Notes: generated by a model from the letters alone, not told the origin. Positions 41,677 to 52,785 are shown, numbered from the stretch's first letter. The stretch is 64,000 bases of DNA from Gammaproteobacteria bacterium (GCA_016191205.1 JACPPB010000026.1:62001-126000); one strand, 5' to 3'. Program-made: numbers and translations.

Positions 41677-43149
41677 TTGCGGACATCATCTTACTTTGCC
41701 AGAGGGCTTGCCGTCCCCTCCCTGATCCTCGCGATGCTCTTCTCAACCCTGGTCGCGGGCACGGAGATTCGGCTGCCGGAGCTCGGCGACAGCAGCTCCG
41801 GCCTGGTCAGCCTGAAGCAGGAACAGGATCTGGGACGCGCTTGGCTCATGGAATTTCGCCGCCAGGTGCGCACCTACGACGACCCACTGGTGCAGGACTA
41901 TCTGGAGCGGCTGATATCCAACCTCGCCAGCAGCAGCGAACTGCTCGACCGGAATCTGCAACTGGTGCTGGTGCGCAACACGTCGATCAATGCTTTCGCG
42001 GTACCCGGCGGCATCGTGGGCGTGCATACGGGGCTTTTGCTGCAAGCCCGCACCGAACATCAATGCGCTTCGGTGCTCACGCACGAGCTCGCGCACCTCA
42101 GCCAGCGCCATTTCGCCCGCAGCATCGAGACCCAGCACCAGTCGACCGTCGTTGGACTGACCGGCCTGCTCGCCGGCCTGGTACTGGCTGCCACCGGCGG
42201 CGCGCAAGCGGGGATGGCGGTGATGGCAACGACCCAGGCCGCCATGATCGACCAGTCGCTCATCTACAGCAGACAAAACGAGCAGGAGGCGGACCGGATC
42301 GGCATTGACACGCTCTACCGCGCCGGCATGGACCCGGCCGGAGCGGCGGAAATGTTTGAGCAGATGCTGGCCGCAACCCGTTACTCCGGACAGCGCCCGC
42401 CCGAATTCATGCTGACCCACCCACTGACCGAATCCCGGGTGTCGGATATCCGGGCCCGCGTCGCCAAATATCCGGTACGCCAGTATCCGGACAATCTGGA
42501 GTACCACCTGATGCGCGCCCGCATTCAGGCCACGTCGGCGGAACGCCCCGAGCTGGCTGCCGCGCACTTCCGCGACGAGCTCTCCGGCAACTCGCTGTCC
42601 CGTACCGCAGCCCGCTACGGCCTGGCGCTGGCGCTGAGCGCCATGGGCGATCACGGCGGCGCGCGCGAGCAGATCCACAAGCTGCTGGCCGACGACCCCG
42701 ACCGTCTGACCTACCGGCTGACGGCCATTGCCATTGAACGTGCCGCCGGTGCCACTGGCGTCGCCATCGACCAGGCGCGGCAACTGGCCGCCAAAGTGCC
42801 GGATCACTACCCCGTGCGCATGGAACTCGCGCAAAGTCTGCGCAGCGCCAACCGGGTCGGCGAAGCCGAAACCGTGCTGGCCAAGCTGTCCCACGACCGC
42901 CCGAACGATCCCCAGGTCTGGTTCGAACTGGCTGAAGTAAGCGGTCTGGCGGGGGATATTCCGAGCGTACACATGGCGCGCGCCGAATATTTCATGCTGA
43001 ACGGAGTATTCGACAAGGCACGCGACCACTTGCGCTATGCGCGCAAGCTACAGGAACGGGATTTCCGGCAACTCGCCCTGATCGATCAGCGCCTGCAGGA
43101 TCTGGACTATCTGGAACACCAGCTCGGCGGCCCGGCCCGGCGCAGGTAG
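41677..43149 (+). CDS. M48 family metalloprotease with TPR region, BepA-like (TTG start)
   Basis: LTHELAHLSQRHFARSIE (HExxH), YSRQNEQEADRIGIDTLYRAGMDPAG, C-terminal TPR-like helices. Confidence 0.85.
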   Translation: MRTSSYFARGLAVPSLILAMLFSTLVAGTEIRLPELGDSSSGLVSLKQEQDLGRAWLMEFRRQVRTYDDPLVQDYLERLISNLASSSELLDRNLQLVLVRNTSINAFAVPGGIVGVHTGLLLQARTEHQCASVLTHELAHLSQRHFARSIETQHQSTVVGLTGLLAGLVLAATGGAQAGMAVMATTQAAMIDQSLIYSRQNEQEADRIGIDTLYRAGMDPAGAAEMFEQMLAATRYSGQRPPEFMLTHPLTESRVSDIRARVAKYPVRQYPDNLEYHLMRARIQATSAERPELAAAHFRDELSGNSLSRTAARYGLALALSAMGDHGGAREQIHKLLADDPDRLTYRLTAIAIERAAGATGVAIDQARQLAAKVPDHYPVRMELAQSLRSANRVGEAETVLAKLSHDRPNDPQVWFELAEVSGLAGDIPSVHMARAEYFMLNGVFDKARDHLRYARKLQERDFRQLALIDQRLQDLDYLEHQLGGPARRR

Positions 43150-43170
43150 ACGGCCGGGCGCGATGAGCGG

Positions 43171-43407
43171 TCAGCTCTTGTGGCTGCCGTCGCAGAGCGG
43201 CTGGTTGTGCGTCACCTTGCACCCGCAGAAATACACAGTCTTGGATGCCGGCGCCTCGTACTTGACCGGATTGATACCGGAGCCCGCATGGGCGCCATCG
43301 CAAAACGGCTGCTTCGCGCTGCGTCCGCAGGCGCACCAGTAATAACTCTTGCCTTCCTCGACAGCCACTGGATAGGGTGCATCGGAGACGCGGACTGGAT
43401 CGGTCAT
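43171..43407 (-). CDS. CDGSH iron-sulfur domain protein (two CDGSH motifs)
   Basis: YYWCACGRSAKQPFCDGAHAG and VYFCGCKVTHNQPLCDGSHKS. Confidence 0.88.
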   Translation of the reverse strand: MTDPVRVSDAPYPVAVEEGKSYYWCACGRSAKQPFCDGAHAGSGINPVKYEAPASKTVYFCGCKVTHNQPLCDGSHKS

Positions 43408-43467
43408 GACAGTTCCCTCTCAACTTCAGTCGATGAAAATTTCAGCGGATGAAACCAGGCCGCTCCA

Positions 43468-44340
43468 TCAGTAAGCAGCGGCACGGGCGATGATACGCTT
43501 GGCCTGAGTGTAGTGCGGTTTGTCGAGCATGATGCCGTCGAGACCCACCACGCCGACATCGGGGTTCGCGTCGAAGGCTTCGACCACCCGCCGCGACCAC
43601 GCCAGTTCTTTCTCGCCCACCGAAAACACCCGGTTGATGGTGTCCACCTGATTGGGGTGAATCGCCATCATGCAGGTAAAGCCCGCGCGCCGCGCCCCCA
43701 GGGCAGCCGCCTCCAGGCCGGCATCATCCTTGTAGTCGGTGAACACGGTGTTGCAGGGTTCGATGCCGGCGGAAGCCGCCGCCGCCAGACAAAGCGCACG
43801 CACGGTCCGGAACAGATCGTCCCAGGAACCGTCGGGCAGCAGATGGGTTTCGGCGCCGACATCGGCCGACAGGTCGAACTCGCCCCAGCTCACATAGGCG
43901 AGGCGCGGACTGGCGCCGGTGAGGCCGGCCAGGTTGAGCACGCCCTGCCCGGTCTCGGTGCCGATCACCAGAATCCGGACGTGCCCGCGCGGCACGCCCT
44001 CGCGTACCTCCAGCGCACTCAGGTAATGGTCGAGCCGGATCACATCCTCGCGCGTGCGGTATTTGGGCAGCAGCACATAATCCGGCGCGCCGCCCACCAC
44101 GGCGGCCAGGTCGTCGAGGGTCATGGTGCCGTCGAGCGGGTTGATGCGCACCAGCAATTTCTTGCGACGGCTGCCCAGGGGGCGCGCGTCGAGGTAGGCC
44201 CGCGCCAGCCGGCGCGCCTCCTCCTTGCGCGACGGCGCCACCGAATCCTCCAGATCGAGGATCAGGCCATCGGCGTTGGTGCCTTCGCCCTTGGCGATCT
44301 TCTTCTCGCTGTCGGCGGGCAGAAACAGCATGGAACGCAT
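43468..44340 (-). CDS. HpcH/HpaI (CitE-like) CoA ester lyase
   Basis: MRSMLFLPADSEKKIAKG, DGLILDLEDSVAPSRKEEAR, GFTCMMAIHPNQVDTINRVFSVGEKE. Confidence 0.87.
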   Translation of the reverse strand: MRSMLFLPADSEKKIAKGEGTNADGLILDLEDSVAPSRKEEARRLARAYLDARPLGSRRKKLLVRINPLDGTMTLDDLAAVVGGAPDYVLLPKYRTREDVIRLDHYLSALEVREGVPRGHVRILVIGTETGQGVLNLAGLTGASPRLAYVSWGEFDLSADVGAETHLLPDGSWDDLFRTVRALCLAAAASAGIEPCNTVFTDYKDDAGLEAAALGARRAGFTCMMAIHPNQVDTINRVFSVGEKELAWSRRVVEAFDANPDVGVVGLDGIMLDKPHYTQAKRIIARAAAY

Positions 44341-44356
44341 GGTCTTGTCTCCGGAA

Positions 44357-44809
44357 TCAGGCGGATTTCATTTTCATCAGCGCGGTGCGCTTGCAGGTCG
44401 CGACCAGTTCGTCGTGCTGATTGAAACCCTCGTGGAGAAAATTGACGATACCGGAATCGGTGCGCTTCTGGCTGACGCGCTTGGACAGAATCGTGGTGCG
44501 GGCGTGAATGGTGTCGCCGTGGAACACCGGACGCGGAAACGCCACGTCGGTCATGCCCAGATTGCCGAGCGTGGTGCCCAGGGTCAGCTCGGTGACCTGT
44601 ACCCCCACCACCAGCGCCAGCGTGAACATGCTGTTGACGATGCGTTGACCATGGATGCTGTTCTTGGAGAATTCGGCGTCGAGGTGCAGCGGCTGGGTGT
44701 TCATGGTCAGGCAGCTGAACAGCGTGTTGTCGTACTCGGAAACGGTGCGCCGCACCTCGTGGTCGAACACCTGCCCTTCGACGAAATCTTCAAAATGCAA
44801 ACCGGCCAT
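44357..44809 (-). CDS. MaoC family dehydratase
   Basis: FEDFVEGQVFDHEVRRTVSEYDNTLFSCLTMNTQPLHLDAEFSKNS. Confidence 0.85.
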   Translation of the reverse strand: MAGLHFEDFVEGQVFDHEVRRTVSEYDNTLFSCLTMNTQPLHLDAEFSKNSIHGQRIVNSMFTLALVVGVQVTELTLGTTLGNLGMTDVAFPRPVFHGDTIHARTTILSKRVSQKRTDSGIVNFLHEGFNQHDELVATCKRTALMKMKSA

Positions 44810-44922
44810 CGCGCCTTCCTCCGTAGTGTTGTGTCGGTGAGTCGTGCTTTATCTGTGAAGTTATACAGCGTCCGCAAAATGCGAGCGCCCGGATTGTAGC
44901 ACTTCATTTCCGACCCACACCC

Positions 44923-44959
44923 GGCCGCGCTGTTCCTGGCCGCGCTGTTCCTGGCTGCG
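44923..44959. repeat. 15-bp tandem repeat, about 2.5 copies
   Basis: GGCCGCGCTGTTCCT GGCCGCGCTGTTCCT GGCTGCG. Confidence 0.7.
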
Positions 44960-45011
44960 ATTGTGCCCGACACTGCCCCGGGTACAATCCGGCCATCAAC
45001 GAGGAGTTGCC

Positions 45012-45710
45012 ATGAACCAGCCCATGACCCCGCTGCACCCCCGTATCAGCGATTTCGAACAGGTCGTCCGCGCGCGCCGCTCGGTGCGCGGGTTTCTGCC
45101 GGACCCGGTGCCCGAGAACATCCTGCGCCATGTCTTCGAGCTGGCCCAGCAGGCGCCCTCCAACTGCAATGTGCAGCCCTGGCAGGTGGTGGTCGCGTCC
45201 GGGGAATCCTGCCGCGCCATCAGCCGCAAGCTCGTCGCGGCCGCGACCTCCGGCCGGCCGGTAACCAGCGACTACCAGCGCGTCGAGGAATTTCCGGGCG
45301 TCATGCGCCGGCGCCAGATCGATACCGCGGTGTGTCTCTACGGACACATGGGCATCGCCCGCGACGACCGCGACGGCCGCCGGAAGGCGATGCTGCGCAA
45401 CTACGAATTTTTCGACGCCCCCCATATCGCGTTCATCGGCATGGACCGGATGTTTCACGAGACGGTGGCGCTCGACGTGGGCATGTACGCCCAGACGCTG
45501 ATGCTCGCCATGACGGCCTACGGCATCGGCTCCTGCGCCCAGGCGGCCGTGAGCCGCTTCCCGGAAGTCGCGCGGGAACATTTCGGGCTGCCGGACAATA
45601 TCGGCATTCTGATGGGGCTGTCGTTCGGCTACGAGGACCCCGCGGTGCCGGCCAACCGCACCCGGGTGCCGCGCGCGGCGCTCGCGGAGCAGGTGCGCTT
45701 CGTGGAGTAA
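45012..45710 (+). CDS. nitroreductase family protein
   Basis: VVRARRSVRGFLPDPVPENILRHVFELAQQAPSNCNVQPWQVVVASG. Confidence 0.88.
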   Translation: MNQPMTPLHPRISDFEQVVRARRSVRGFLPDPVPENILRHVFELAQQAPSNCNVQPWQVVVASGESCRAISRKLVAAATSGRPVTSDYQRVEEFPGVMRRRQIDTAVCLYGHMGIARDDRDGRRKAMLRNYEFFDAPHIAFIGMDRMFHETVALDVGMYAQTLMLAMTAYGIGSCAQAAVSRFPEVAREHFGLPDNIGILMGLSFGYEDPAVPANRTRVPRAALAEQVRFVE

Positions 45711-45733
45711 GCGCGGACCCTCGTGCGTCGGGG

Positions 45734-46810
45734 TCAGTCCCCGGCGATCTGGCGCTCGCGAAAATCCAGCATGCGCTGCAAGGGCACCATGGCGCGGCGA
45801 CCCAGTTCCGCGTCGACAAGAATTTCGTTGTCGCCACGTTCCAGCGAATCGGCCAGATTGCGCAGGTGGTTCATCGCCATCCAGGGGCAGTGGCCGCAAC
45901 TGCGGCAGGTGGCGCCCTGCCCCGCCGTGGGCGCGATGATCAATTCCTTGTCGGGCGCGGCCTGCTGCATCTTGTAGAAAATGCCCTGGTCGGTGGCGAC
46001 GATGCAGCGCCGGTTGGGCAGGTTTCTGGCCGCCGCGATCAACTGCGAGGTGGAGCCAACCGCATCGGCGATGGCGATCACCGCCGCGGGCGACTCCGGG
46101 TGCACCAGGATGGCGGCATCCGGATACACCTGTTTCAGATCCAGCAGGCCGCGCAGCTTGAACTCTTCATGCACCACGCAACTGCCGTCCCAGAGCAGCA
46201 TGTCGGCGCCCGTCTGCTGCTGAACGTAGTGGCCCAGATGTTTGTCCGGCGCCCACAAAATCTTGTGCCCTTCGCTGTCTAGGTAATCGACCACGTCGAG
46301 GGCGATGCTGGAAGTCACCACCCAGTCGGCGCGCGCCTTCACCGCCGCCGAGGTATTGGCGTAGACCACCACGGTGCGGTCGGGATGCTGATCGCAAAAG
46401 GCAGAAAATGCTTCCGCCGGGCAGCCGATGTCCAGGGAACAGGTCGCCTCCAGGGTCGGCATCAGCACGGTCTTTTCGGGGGTCAGAATCTTGGCGGTTT
46501 CCCCCATGAAGCGGACGCCTGCCACCACCAGGGTCGAGGCCGGATGCCGTTTGCCGAAGCGCGCCATTTCGAGGGAATCGGAGACGATGCCGCCTGTCTC
46601 CTCGGCGAGCGCCTGGATCGCCGGGTCGGTGTAGTAATGGGCGACGATGACCGCGTCTTTGGCCACCAGCAGCCGTTTGATACGGGCGATATCGGCGGCG
46701 CGCGCGGCCGGCGACTCGTGCTCCGGCACCTGCATCCGGTCGAGATGCTGGATCACGATTTCCCGAAACCGGGCGCCGTCGGCGACCGCCAGACGTGAAG
46801 AGTCAGCCAT
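45734..46810 (-). CDS. nadA: quinolinate synthase
   Basis: [49 protein letters not shown], Fe-S cysteines. Confidence 0.94.
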   Translation of the reverse strand: MADSSRLAVADGARFREIVIQHLDRMQVPEHESPAARAADIARIKRLLVAKDAVIVAHYYTDPAIQALAEETGGIVSDSLEMARFGKRHPASTLVVAGVRFMGETAKILTPEKTVLMPTLEATCSLDIGCPAEAFSAFCDQHPDRTVVVYANTSAAVKARADWVVTSSIALDVVDYLDSEGHKILWAPDKHLGHYVQQQTGADMLLWDGSCVVHEEFKLRGLLDLKQVYPDAAILVHPESPAAVIAIADAVGSTSQLIAAARNLPNRRCIVATDQGIFYKMQQAAPDKELIIAPTAGQGATCRSCGHCPWMAMNHLRNLADSLERGDNEILVDAELGRRAMVPLQRMLDFRERQIAGD

Positions 46811-46985
46811 GGGAAAGCCGGACTGGAGGGTGTCGGCGGATTCTAGCACAGGGGCTCGGGCCGCCACCCGGGGACGCGTGACCCGGCGCGCGCGGTGCGC
46901 GGCGACAGACCGAGTGTCAGAGTGCCCGCCCGGGCGGTCGGGAGCGCCGCCGGCGCAGTGTGCGCTGATCATGGGAGGGGAAAGT

Positions 46986-47061
46986 TGGTGGGCCGTGCTG
47001 GATTCGAACCAGCGACCAATTGGTTAAAAGCCAACTGCTCTACCAACTGAGCTAACGGCCC
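46986..47061 (-). tRNA. tRNA-Lys (anticodon TTT), CCA encoded
   Basis: reverse complement GGGCCGTTAGCTCAGTTGGTAGAGCAGTTGGCTTTTAACCAATTGGTCGCTGGTTCGAATCCAGCACGGCCCACCA folds as a complete cloverleaf. Confidence 0.97.
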
Positions 47062-47218
47062 GAAAAAGAGGCGCTATCTTACTGCCAGTACCCCAAAGGT
47101 CAAGCCGCCACACGCAAAATCAGCGCGGATAACCGGCAAAATCGCAAATACCGACGGTGGCTCGGGCAGGAACATCGCATGCTCGTCATTCCGCGCGCGA
47201 ATCAGAGCGCCTGCGGCA

Positions 47219-47905
47219 TCAGCCCTGATACGCGGTTGGATCGGCAATGCCCGCCGCCACGAACCCCGCCGCGCGCAACCGGCAACTGTCGCAGCGCCCG
47301 CAGGCCCGACCGGCGGCGTCCGCAAGGTAACAGGATACCGTCATCGCGTAATCGACGCCGAGTTCGATGCCGCGCGCGATGATTTCGGCTTTGCTCAGGT
47401 TGATGAGCGGCGTGTGCAGGGAAAATCCGCGCCCCTCTACGCCAGCCCGGGTCGCGAGATTGGCGGTAGCTTCAAAGGCGCGGATGAATTCCGGCCGGCA
47501 ATCCGGATAGCCGGAATAATCCACGGCGTTGACGCCGATGAACATGTCGCGCGCGCCCAGCACTTCGGCCCAACCCAGCGCGACGGCGAGGAAGATGGTG
47601 TTGCGGGCCGGCACATAGGTGACCGGAATGCCTGCGCTGTCCCCCGTGGTCGGGACGGGGATGCTGTCGTCGGTGAGCGCGGAGCCGCCGATCGCGCGCA
47701 GATCCAGCACCACCGTCTTGTGTTCCTCTGCTCCGAACACAGCGCTGATCCGGGCCGCGGCGGCAAGCTCGGCACGGTGGCGCTGCCCGTAGTCGAAACT
47801 CAGCGTGTAACAGCGATACCCCGCGGCGCGTGCCATGGCGAGCAAAGTGGTGGAATCGAGTCCGCCGGATACCAGCACCACGGCGGCAGAAGCAGTTTCA
47901 GTCAT
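47219..47905 (-). CDS. queC: 7-cyano-7-deazaguanine synthase
   Basis: [30 protein letters not shown] zinc motif. Confidence 0.95.
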   Translation of the reverse strand: MTETASAAVVLVSGGLDSTTLLAMARAAGYRCYTLSFDYGQRHRAELAAAARISAVFGAEEHKTVVLDLRAIGGSALTDDSIPVPTTGDSAGIPVTYVPARNTIFLAVALGWAEVLGARDMFIGVNAVDYSGYPDCRPEFIRAFEATANLATRAGVEGRGFSLHTPLINLSKAEIIARGIELGVDYAMTVSCYLADAAGRACGRCDSCRLRAAGFVAAGIADPTAYQG

Positions 47906-48556
47906 TCAGTGACCCGGCACATCGCCCCAGAGGTACTTGTGCAACTGTAATTGCAAACGCACCGCGAGACGATCGGCGAGCACCCAGTCCGCCAGCGCGC
48001 GTGCTTCGAGCTGACCCTGGCTCGGGGAAAACAACAGCTCCGCGCCAATGGCGGCCAGTTTGTATTCATCGATCTTCAGCCGCGCCCATTCATAATCGGT
48101 ACGGTTGCAGATGACGAATTTGACCTCGTCCTTGGCGCTCAGGCACGCGATATTGGACCAGAGATTGCGGGCGACTTCGCCGGAACCGGGCGTTTTCAGA
48201 TCCAGAATAATATGCACGCGCGGATCGACTTCCGCGACGGGCAGCGCCCCGCTGGTCTCCAGGGACACCCGGTAGCCACGGTCGCAAAGAGCTTGCAGCA
48301 GCGGCAGACACTCCGGCTGGGCCAGCGGTTCGCCCCCGGTCACCGTGACGTAGCGCGGATGGAAAGCGCCCACCTCTGCCAACACGTCGGTCAGCACCTT
48401 GCGTTCGCCGCCATGAAAGGCATATTGCGTATCGCAGTAGTGGCAACGCAGCGGACAGCCGGTAAGGCGCACAAACACGGTCGGCAATCCAGCGGTGGTG
48501 GTTTCACCCTGGAGCGAATAGAAAATTTCGGTGATGCGCAACTGGGGTTCAGTCAT
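47906..48556 (-). CDS. queE: 7-carboxy-7-deazaguanine synthase
   Basis: EIFYSLQGETTTAGLPTVFVRLTGCPLRCHYCDTQYAF radical SAM motif. Confidence 0.94.
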   Translation of the reverse strand: MTEPQLRITEIFYSLQGETTTAGLPTVFVRLTGCPLRCHYCDTQYAFHGGERKVLTDVLAEVGAFHPRYVTVTGGEPLAQPECLPLLQALCDRGYRVSLETSGALPVAEVDPRVHIILDLKTPGSGEVARNLWSNIACLSAKDEVKFVICNRTDYEWARLKIDEYKLAAIGAELLFSPSQGQLEARALADWVLADRLAVRLQLQLHKYLWGDVPGH

Positions 48557-48626
48557 GGCTCGGAAACAAGACCGCGATGCGTCGAGGTGCGGGGGAATGA
48601 ATGCAGGAAAATCTGCGCAGAATGCG

Positions 48627-49475
48627 TCAGAAATGGGTATCCAGATAGCGTTGTGCCAGCGCGGCAACGCTGCCGCCCGCGAGAATTGCTTTCTCCAGGT
48701 GAGCGCGCGCTTTCGCCTTGTCGTTTAGCTGCGTGTAAAGCGTACCCAGCTTGTAGTGTGCATCGGCCGCCTTCGGGTGCGCGGGGTAGCTGTCCACTAC
48801 CCGGTTGAACTGGGCAAGCGCCCCTTGCGTGTCATTCTTGACCAGACCGATCTCGCCCATCCAGTAGAGCGCATTGGGGACATAGCTGCTACCCGGATAG
48901 GTGGTGACGAAAGTCTGAAAATCCGCCTGGGCATCGTCCATTTTGCCTTGTTTCAACTGCTCGTAGGCGGCCTCATAGGCCGCCTGCTCACCCTGTCTCG
49001 TTGCCGGCGCCGCCACGGGAGCCGCCGCTGCGCCGGCAGGTGCCGCCACAGGCGCGGGGCTGCCCCCGAGCGGAGCGGCCGGAGCCAGCATCCTGTCCGC
49101 CGGAACCGGCGGCGTCGATGGCGCAGTCGCCCGATCCGTCGCGGCCGCACCGCCCGTTATAACGGCAGACAGGCGACCATCGAGATCAAGGTAGTTGTCT
49201 TTTTGCTGCTGTTGCAGCAACTGGATCTGATGGCTCTGCTCTTCAAGCTGCCCGTGGAGATTGCGAATCTCCTCTTGCAGCGCCTGTACCTGAGCGAACA
49301 AATCCGAGACGCCCGCCGCGCCCGCCGTCGCAGCACCCGAAGGCGCTGCCGCGGCCGCCCGGCCACTGAGCTCCACCACCGGGACTGGCGCCGCGATGGC
49401 CGGCAGCGCAAGCGCAGCCAACAAGGCTGCACCCGCCCACTGGCGTCCTGATCGCGCTGGCCGGAGCATTTTCAT
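48627..49475 (-). CDS. cpoB: cell division coordinator CpoB (YbgF)
   Basis: coiled coil plus TPR (YEAAYEQLKQGKMDDAQADFQTFVTTYPGSSYVPNALYWMGE); adjacent to pal. Confidence 0.9.
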   Translation of the reverse strand: MKMLRPARSGRQWAGAALLAALALPAIAAPVPVVELSGRAAAAAPSGAATAGAAGVSDLFAQVQALQEEIRNLHGQLEEQSHQIQLLQQQQKDNYLDLDGRLSAVITGGAAATDRATAPSTPPVPADRMLAPAAPLGGSPAPVAAPAGAAAAPVAAPATRQGEQAAYEAAYEQLKQGKMDDAQADFQTFVTTYPGSSYVPNALYWMGEIGLVKNDTQGALAQFNRVVDSYPAHPKAADAHYKLGTLYTQLNDKAKARAHLEKAILAGGSVAALAQRYLDTHF

Positions 49476-49481
49476 GAGCGT

Positions 49482-49994
49482 TTACTTCAGCTCGACACGG
49501 CGATTCAGCGCCCATGAAGACTCGTCGCTGCCAGTGGACGCCGGTCTTTCTTCGCCATAGCTGACAACTTCGATCAAGCTGGTATCGACGCCATTGAGCA
49601 CCAGAAAATCCCGCACCGCATTGCCACGTCGCTCGCCCAGCGCCATGTTGTACTCGCGCGTGCCGCGCTCGTCGGTGTGGCCTTCAAGCCGGATGTGCTT
49701 GGGGTTGCTGCGCAGATTGGCGGCATGCCCTTGCAGGGCGGAACGCGATTCCGGTCGCAACGTGGCTTTGTCGAAATCAAAATAAAACACCGTTTCCAGA
49801 CCGCCGGCGTCATAAGCATCGGCGCCACCGATCGAACCGTCGCCGACGGTGCCGGTCGCTACGCCAGTGCCGGAACCACTGCCACCTAGGCCACTGCCAG
49901 CCGCGTCGCTTTCGGGAGTAGTACTGGAGCACGCGGCCAGAAACATCGCCACGAAACCGGCGAAAAACAAATTGGTGAGGGATTTCATAGTCAT
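49482..49994 (-). CDS. pal: peptidoglycan-associated lipoprotein Pal
   Basis: lipobox FLAACSS, OmpA-like [21 protein letters not shown]. Confidence 0.94.
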   Translation of the reverse strand: MTMKSLTNLFFAGFVAMFLAACSSTTPESDAAGSGLGGSGSGTGVATGTVGDGSIGGADAYDAGGLETVFYFDFDKATLRPESRSALQGHAANLRSNPKHIRLEGHTDERGTREYNMALGERRGNAVRDFLVLNGVDTSLIEVVSYGEERPASTGSDESSWALNRRVELK

Positions 49995-50083
49995 GAGAAA
50001 AAAAGCTCCGTGATATTGAGGGGCATAAAAGCCGAGCATAATTTAGCTCGTTTAACCCTAAAACGCTAACAATTTTCCCGTGG

Positions 50084-51421
50084 TCACTTCAGAAATGGCG
50101 ACCAGGCCGGCTCCCGGACATCGCCCGACTGCGCCGGTAGTACGAAACGTGCCCGCGCATCGACCGACACCACCGCCAACACCGTGCGCCGCCCCTGCCG
50201 GGAGGTGTACATGACCATGGCGCCGTTCGGTGCGACCGTGGGGGATTCATCCAGCGCGGACTGGGTTAACAGCCGAAAATCGTTCGTCACCAGATCCTGG
50301 CTGGCAATGACGAATCCGCCGCCCTCGCCACGATGCACCATCACCAGCGTGCGGCCATCGGCGGCCAGCTGAGGCCGGGCGTTGTAGCTGCCGTTGAACG
50401 TCACGCGCGCAAGCTGGTTGCTCCCCAGGGTCAGCTTGTAAATCTGCGGGGAGCCGCCACGGTCCGAGGTAAACAACAGGGCTTTGCCATCCGGCGTCCA
50501 GGTAGGTTCGGTATCGATCGCGAAATGGTTGGTGAGCCGGGTAAAGACTTTGCTCGCGAACGAATACAAATAGATCTCGGGGTTGCCGTCCTTGGAAAGC
50601 ACCATGGCCAGACTGCTGCCATCGGGTGACCAGGCGGGGGCCCCGTTCAGACCGTGGAAATTGGTCACCTGTTCACGCTGGGCATCCGACAGCCGCTGGC
50701 GAAAGACCGCCGGGCGCCGGGTTTCGAAGGAGACGTAGACCAGCTCGCGTCCGTCCGGGGACCAACGCGGCGACAGGATCGGCTCCTTCGATTTCAGCAT
50801 CAACCGTTCGCGCGCCCCATCGGCATCGGAAACCAGCAGACGATACGCCAGTACACCGCCCTCCGGAGTGGCCGTGACGTAGGCGATGCGCGTGGAAAAA
50901 GCGCCGCGAATCCCCGTAATCGCCTCGAACACCGTGTCGCTGATGTAATGGGCGATATCGCGCAGCTCGCTGTCGCTGCCCTCGACCAGCTTGGTAAACA
51001 TCTGCCGTTGGCCAGCCACCTGCGCCAGACCGAAAGTCACCTTGATACGCCCTGCGGCGGGGCGCTGCACGTCCGCCACCACCACATACTCGATTCCCGC
51101 GACGCTCCAGTCGTGGTACTGGATCTCCGCCATGCTGCGGGGAAACGACAGCATGTTTTCCCGCGCCATGGTGCGGAACAACCCGCTGCGATCCAGATCG
51201 GCGGAAACAATCGCACTGATATCACCCGGCAGTTGTCCACCGGCGAGCGTCATCGGCACCACCGCGATACGGGTGGGGTTATCCGCGCCGTGGGTAATCT
51301 CGATCGACAGCTCGGCGCGCGCGGACAGCGACGCGCACAGCAGCGCGAACACCGCACCAAACGACAAGATCCGGCGATAACGTCGGATATTCAATGCGTA
51401 AATGCTCGGATTTGTTTCCAT
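50084..51421 (-). CDS. tolB: Tol-Pal system beta-propeller protein TolB
   Basis: [36 protein letters not shown]40-like repeats; synteny. Confidence 0.94.
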   Translation of the reverse strand: METNPSIYALNIRRYRRILSFGAVFALLCASLSARAELSIEITHGADNPTRIAVVPMTLAGGQLPGDISAIVSADLDRSGLFRTMARENMLSFPRSMAEIQYHDWSVAGIEYVVVADVQRPAAGRIKVTFGLAQVAGQRQMFTKLVEGSDSELRDIAHYISDTVFEAITGIRGAFSTRIAYVTATPEGGVLAYRLLVSDADGARERLMLKSKEPILSPRWSPDGRELVYVSFETRRPAVFRQRLSDAQREQVTNFHGLNGAPAWSPDGSSLAMVLSKDGNPEIYLYSFASKVFTRLTNHFAIDTEPTWTPDGKALLFTSDRGGSPQIYKLTLGSNQLARVTFNGSYNARPQLAADGRTLVMVHRGEGGGFVIASQDLVTNDFRLLTQSALDESPTVAPNGAMVMYTSRQGRRTVLAVVSVDARARFVLPAQSGDVREPAWSPFLK

Positions 51422-52344
51422 TAGAGCCTCAAGTCCTCGGGTCTGAACACCAGGGTAAATTTGCGGAAATATTGCTCAAACAGCAATGGATCCTTGCGGG
51501 CCAATTCCTGCAAGCGATCGAAACGCCCGGCCCGCTCAACCGCACTGACAGCGGACTGGTCAAACGCCGGATCGCCACTGGATCGGGTCACCACAACGCC
51601 CATCACCTGGCCGGTCGGGACGATCCGTATCTGCAGCTCCACCTGCATGTCGCGACGCGCGCTCGGCGGCCTGCTCCAGTTCCCCGCGATGCGGTCGCGC
51701 ACATAGTCGCCATATGTCGAGACCGACTGCTGGGCCGCGGCCTGCGCCTGTTCGGCGGCCTGCTGCGCGGCCTGCTGTTGCTCTCGCTGGGCGCGCGCTT
51801 CCTGCTCGGCTTTTTCACGCGCGGCTTTTTCTTTCGCGAGTTTTTCTTTCGCCGCTTTCTCCTGTTCCTTTGCCGCTTTCTCTTTAGCGGTTTTTTCTGC
51901 CGCCGCCTTCTCCTGCGCGGCCTTCTGCAGAGCCATCTTCTCTTTGACAGCGGTTTCCTGCGCCAACTTCTGTTGGGCAGCCTTTTCCGGCGCTACCTGT
52001 TCCGCCTGTTTGGCTGCGGTATCGTCCGCTGCGGGTTTCGGCTTCGGTGGCTCGGGCTTCGGTGGCTCGGGCTTGGGAGGCTCGGGTTTGAGAGGCTCGG
52101 GTTTGGGAGGCTCCGGCGCAGGGGGGGTCGGCTTGGGTGGCTCCGATTTTGCCGGAGCGGATTTTGCCGGCTGCGGCGCGGGGCGCTCCACCTGCAACAA
52201 CGTGGCTTCGATATAGCTCGGCTGCGCCAGTTCGCGCCGATGGAACTCGGGATGCCAGCCGCTGATCAGCAGATAGAGCAGCCCTCCGTGCAGCAAGGCG
52301 CTGCACAGTACCGCGGTCCGATACCCGGATCCCCGTCGCGCCAT
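51421..52344 (-). CDS. tolA: TolA cell envelope integrity protein
   Basis: N-terminal TM, Pro-rich and Lys/Ala/Glu-rich helix, TonB-like C-terminus; synteny. Confidence 0.92.
   Translation of the reverse strand: MARRGSGYRTAVLCSALLHGGLLYLLISGWHPEFHRRELAQPSYIEATLLQVERPAPQPAKSAPAKSEPPKPTPPAPEPPKPEPLKPEPPKPEPPKPEPPKPKPAADDTAAKQAEQVAPEKAAQQKLAQETAVKEKMALQKAAQEKAAAEKTAKEKAAKEQEKAAKEKLAKEKAAREKAEQEARAQREQQQAAQQAAEQAQAAAQQSVSTYGDYVRDRIAGNWSRPPSARRDMQVELQIRIVPTGQVMGVVVTRSSGDPAFDQSAVSAVERAGRFDRLQELARKDPLLFEQYFRKFTLVFRPEDLRL
52038..52145. repeat. imperfect 15-bp tandem repeats in tolA encoding EPPKP units
   Basis: translates as [37 protein letters not shown]. Confidence 0.75.
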
Positions 52345-52773
52345 TCACCGTCGCCCCGACGGCGGATCGGTGACCAGTCCCACGCCTTTCACACCGGCCG
52401 CTTGCAGCCTGGCCATAAGGCCTACCACGGTGCCGTAATCTATCGTGCGATCAGCCCGCACGAGCACCGGCGTATCCGGTTTTTCGTTCAATACCTTGCG
52501 GATTTTCTCGACAATGACATCCACCACTTCCGGCTGGCTCTTGCCGTTGCCGAGATTCAGGTGGTACACGCCGTCCTTGTCGATCCCGACCTCGATGGGC
52601 TCCTTGTCCTCCACCGGCTGCGCGGCCGCCTTGGGCAGATCCACCTTCACGCCCGTGGTGAGCAGCGGCGCCGTGACCATGAAGACAATCAGCAGCACCA
52701 GCATCACGTCGATGTACGGAACGACGTTGATTTCCGCCACCAGAGCGCGCTTTTGCTTCTTGTTGAAAGCCAT
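52345..52773 (-). CDS. tolR: TolR
   Basis: AEINVVPYIDVMLVLLIVFMVTAPLLTTGVKVDLPKA. Confidence 0.95.
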   Translation of the reverse strand: MAFNKKQKRALVAEINVVPYIDVMLVLLIVFMVTAPLLTTGVKVDLPKAAAQPVEDKEPIEVGIDKDGVYHLNLGNGKSQPEVVDVIVEKIRKVLNEKPDTPVLVRADRTIDYGTVVGLMARLQAAGVKGVGLVTDPPSGRR

Positions 52774-52785
52774 GATCCTGGCCTG

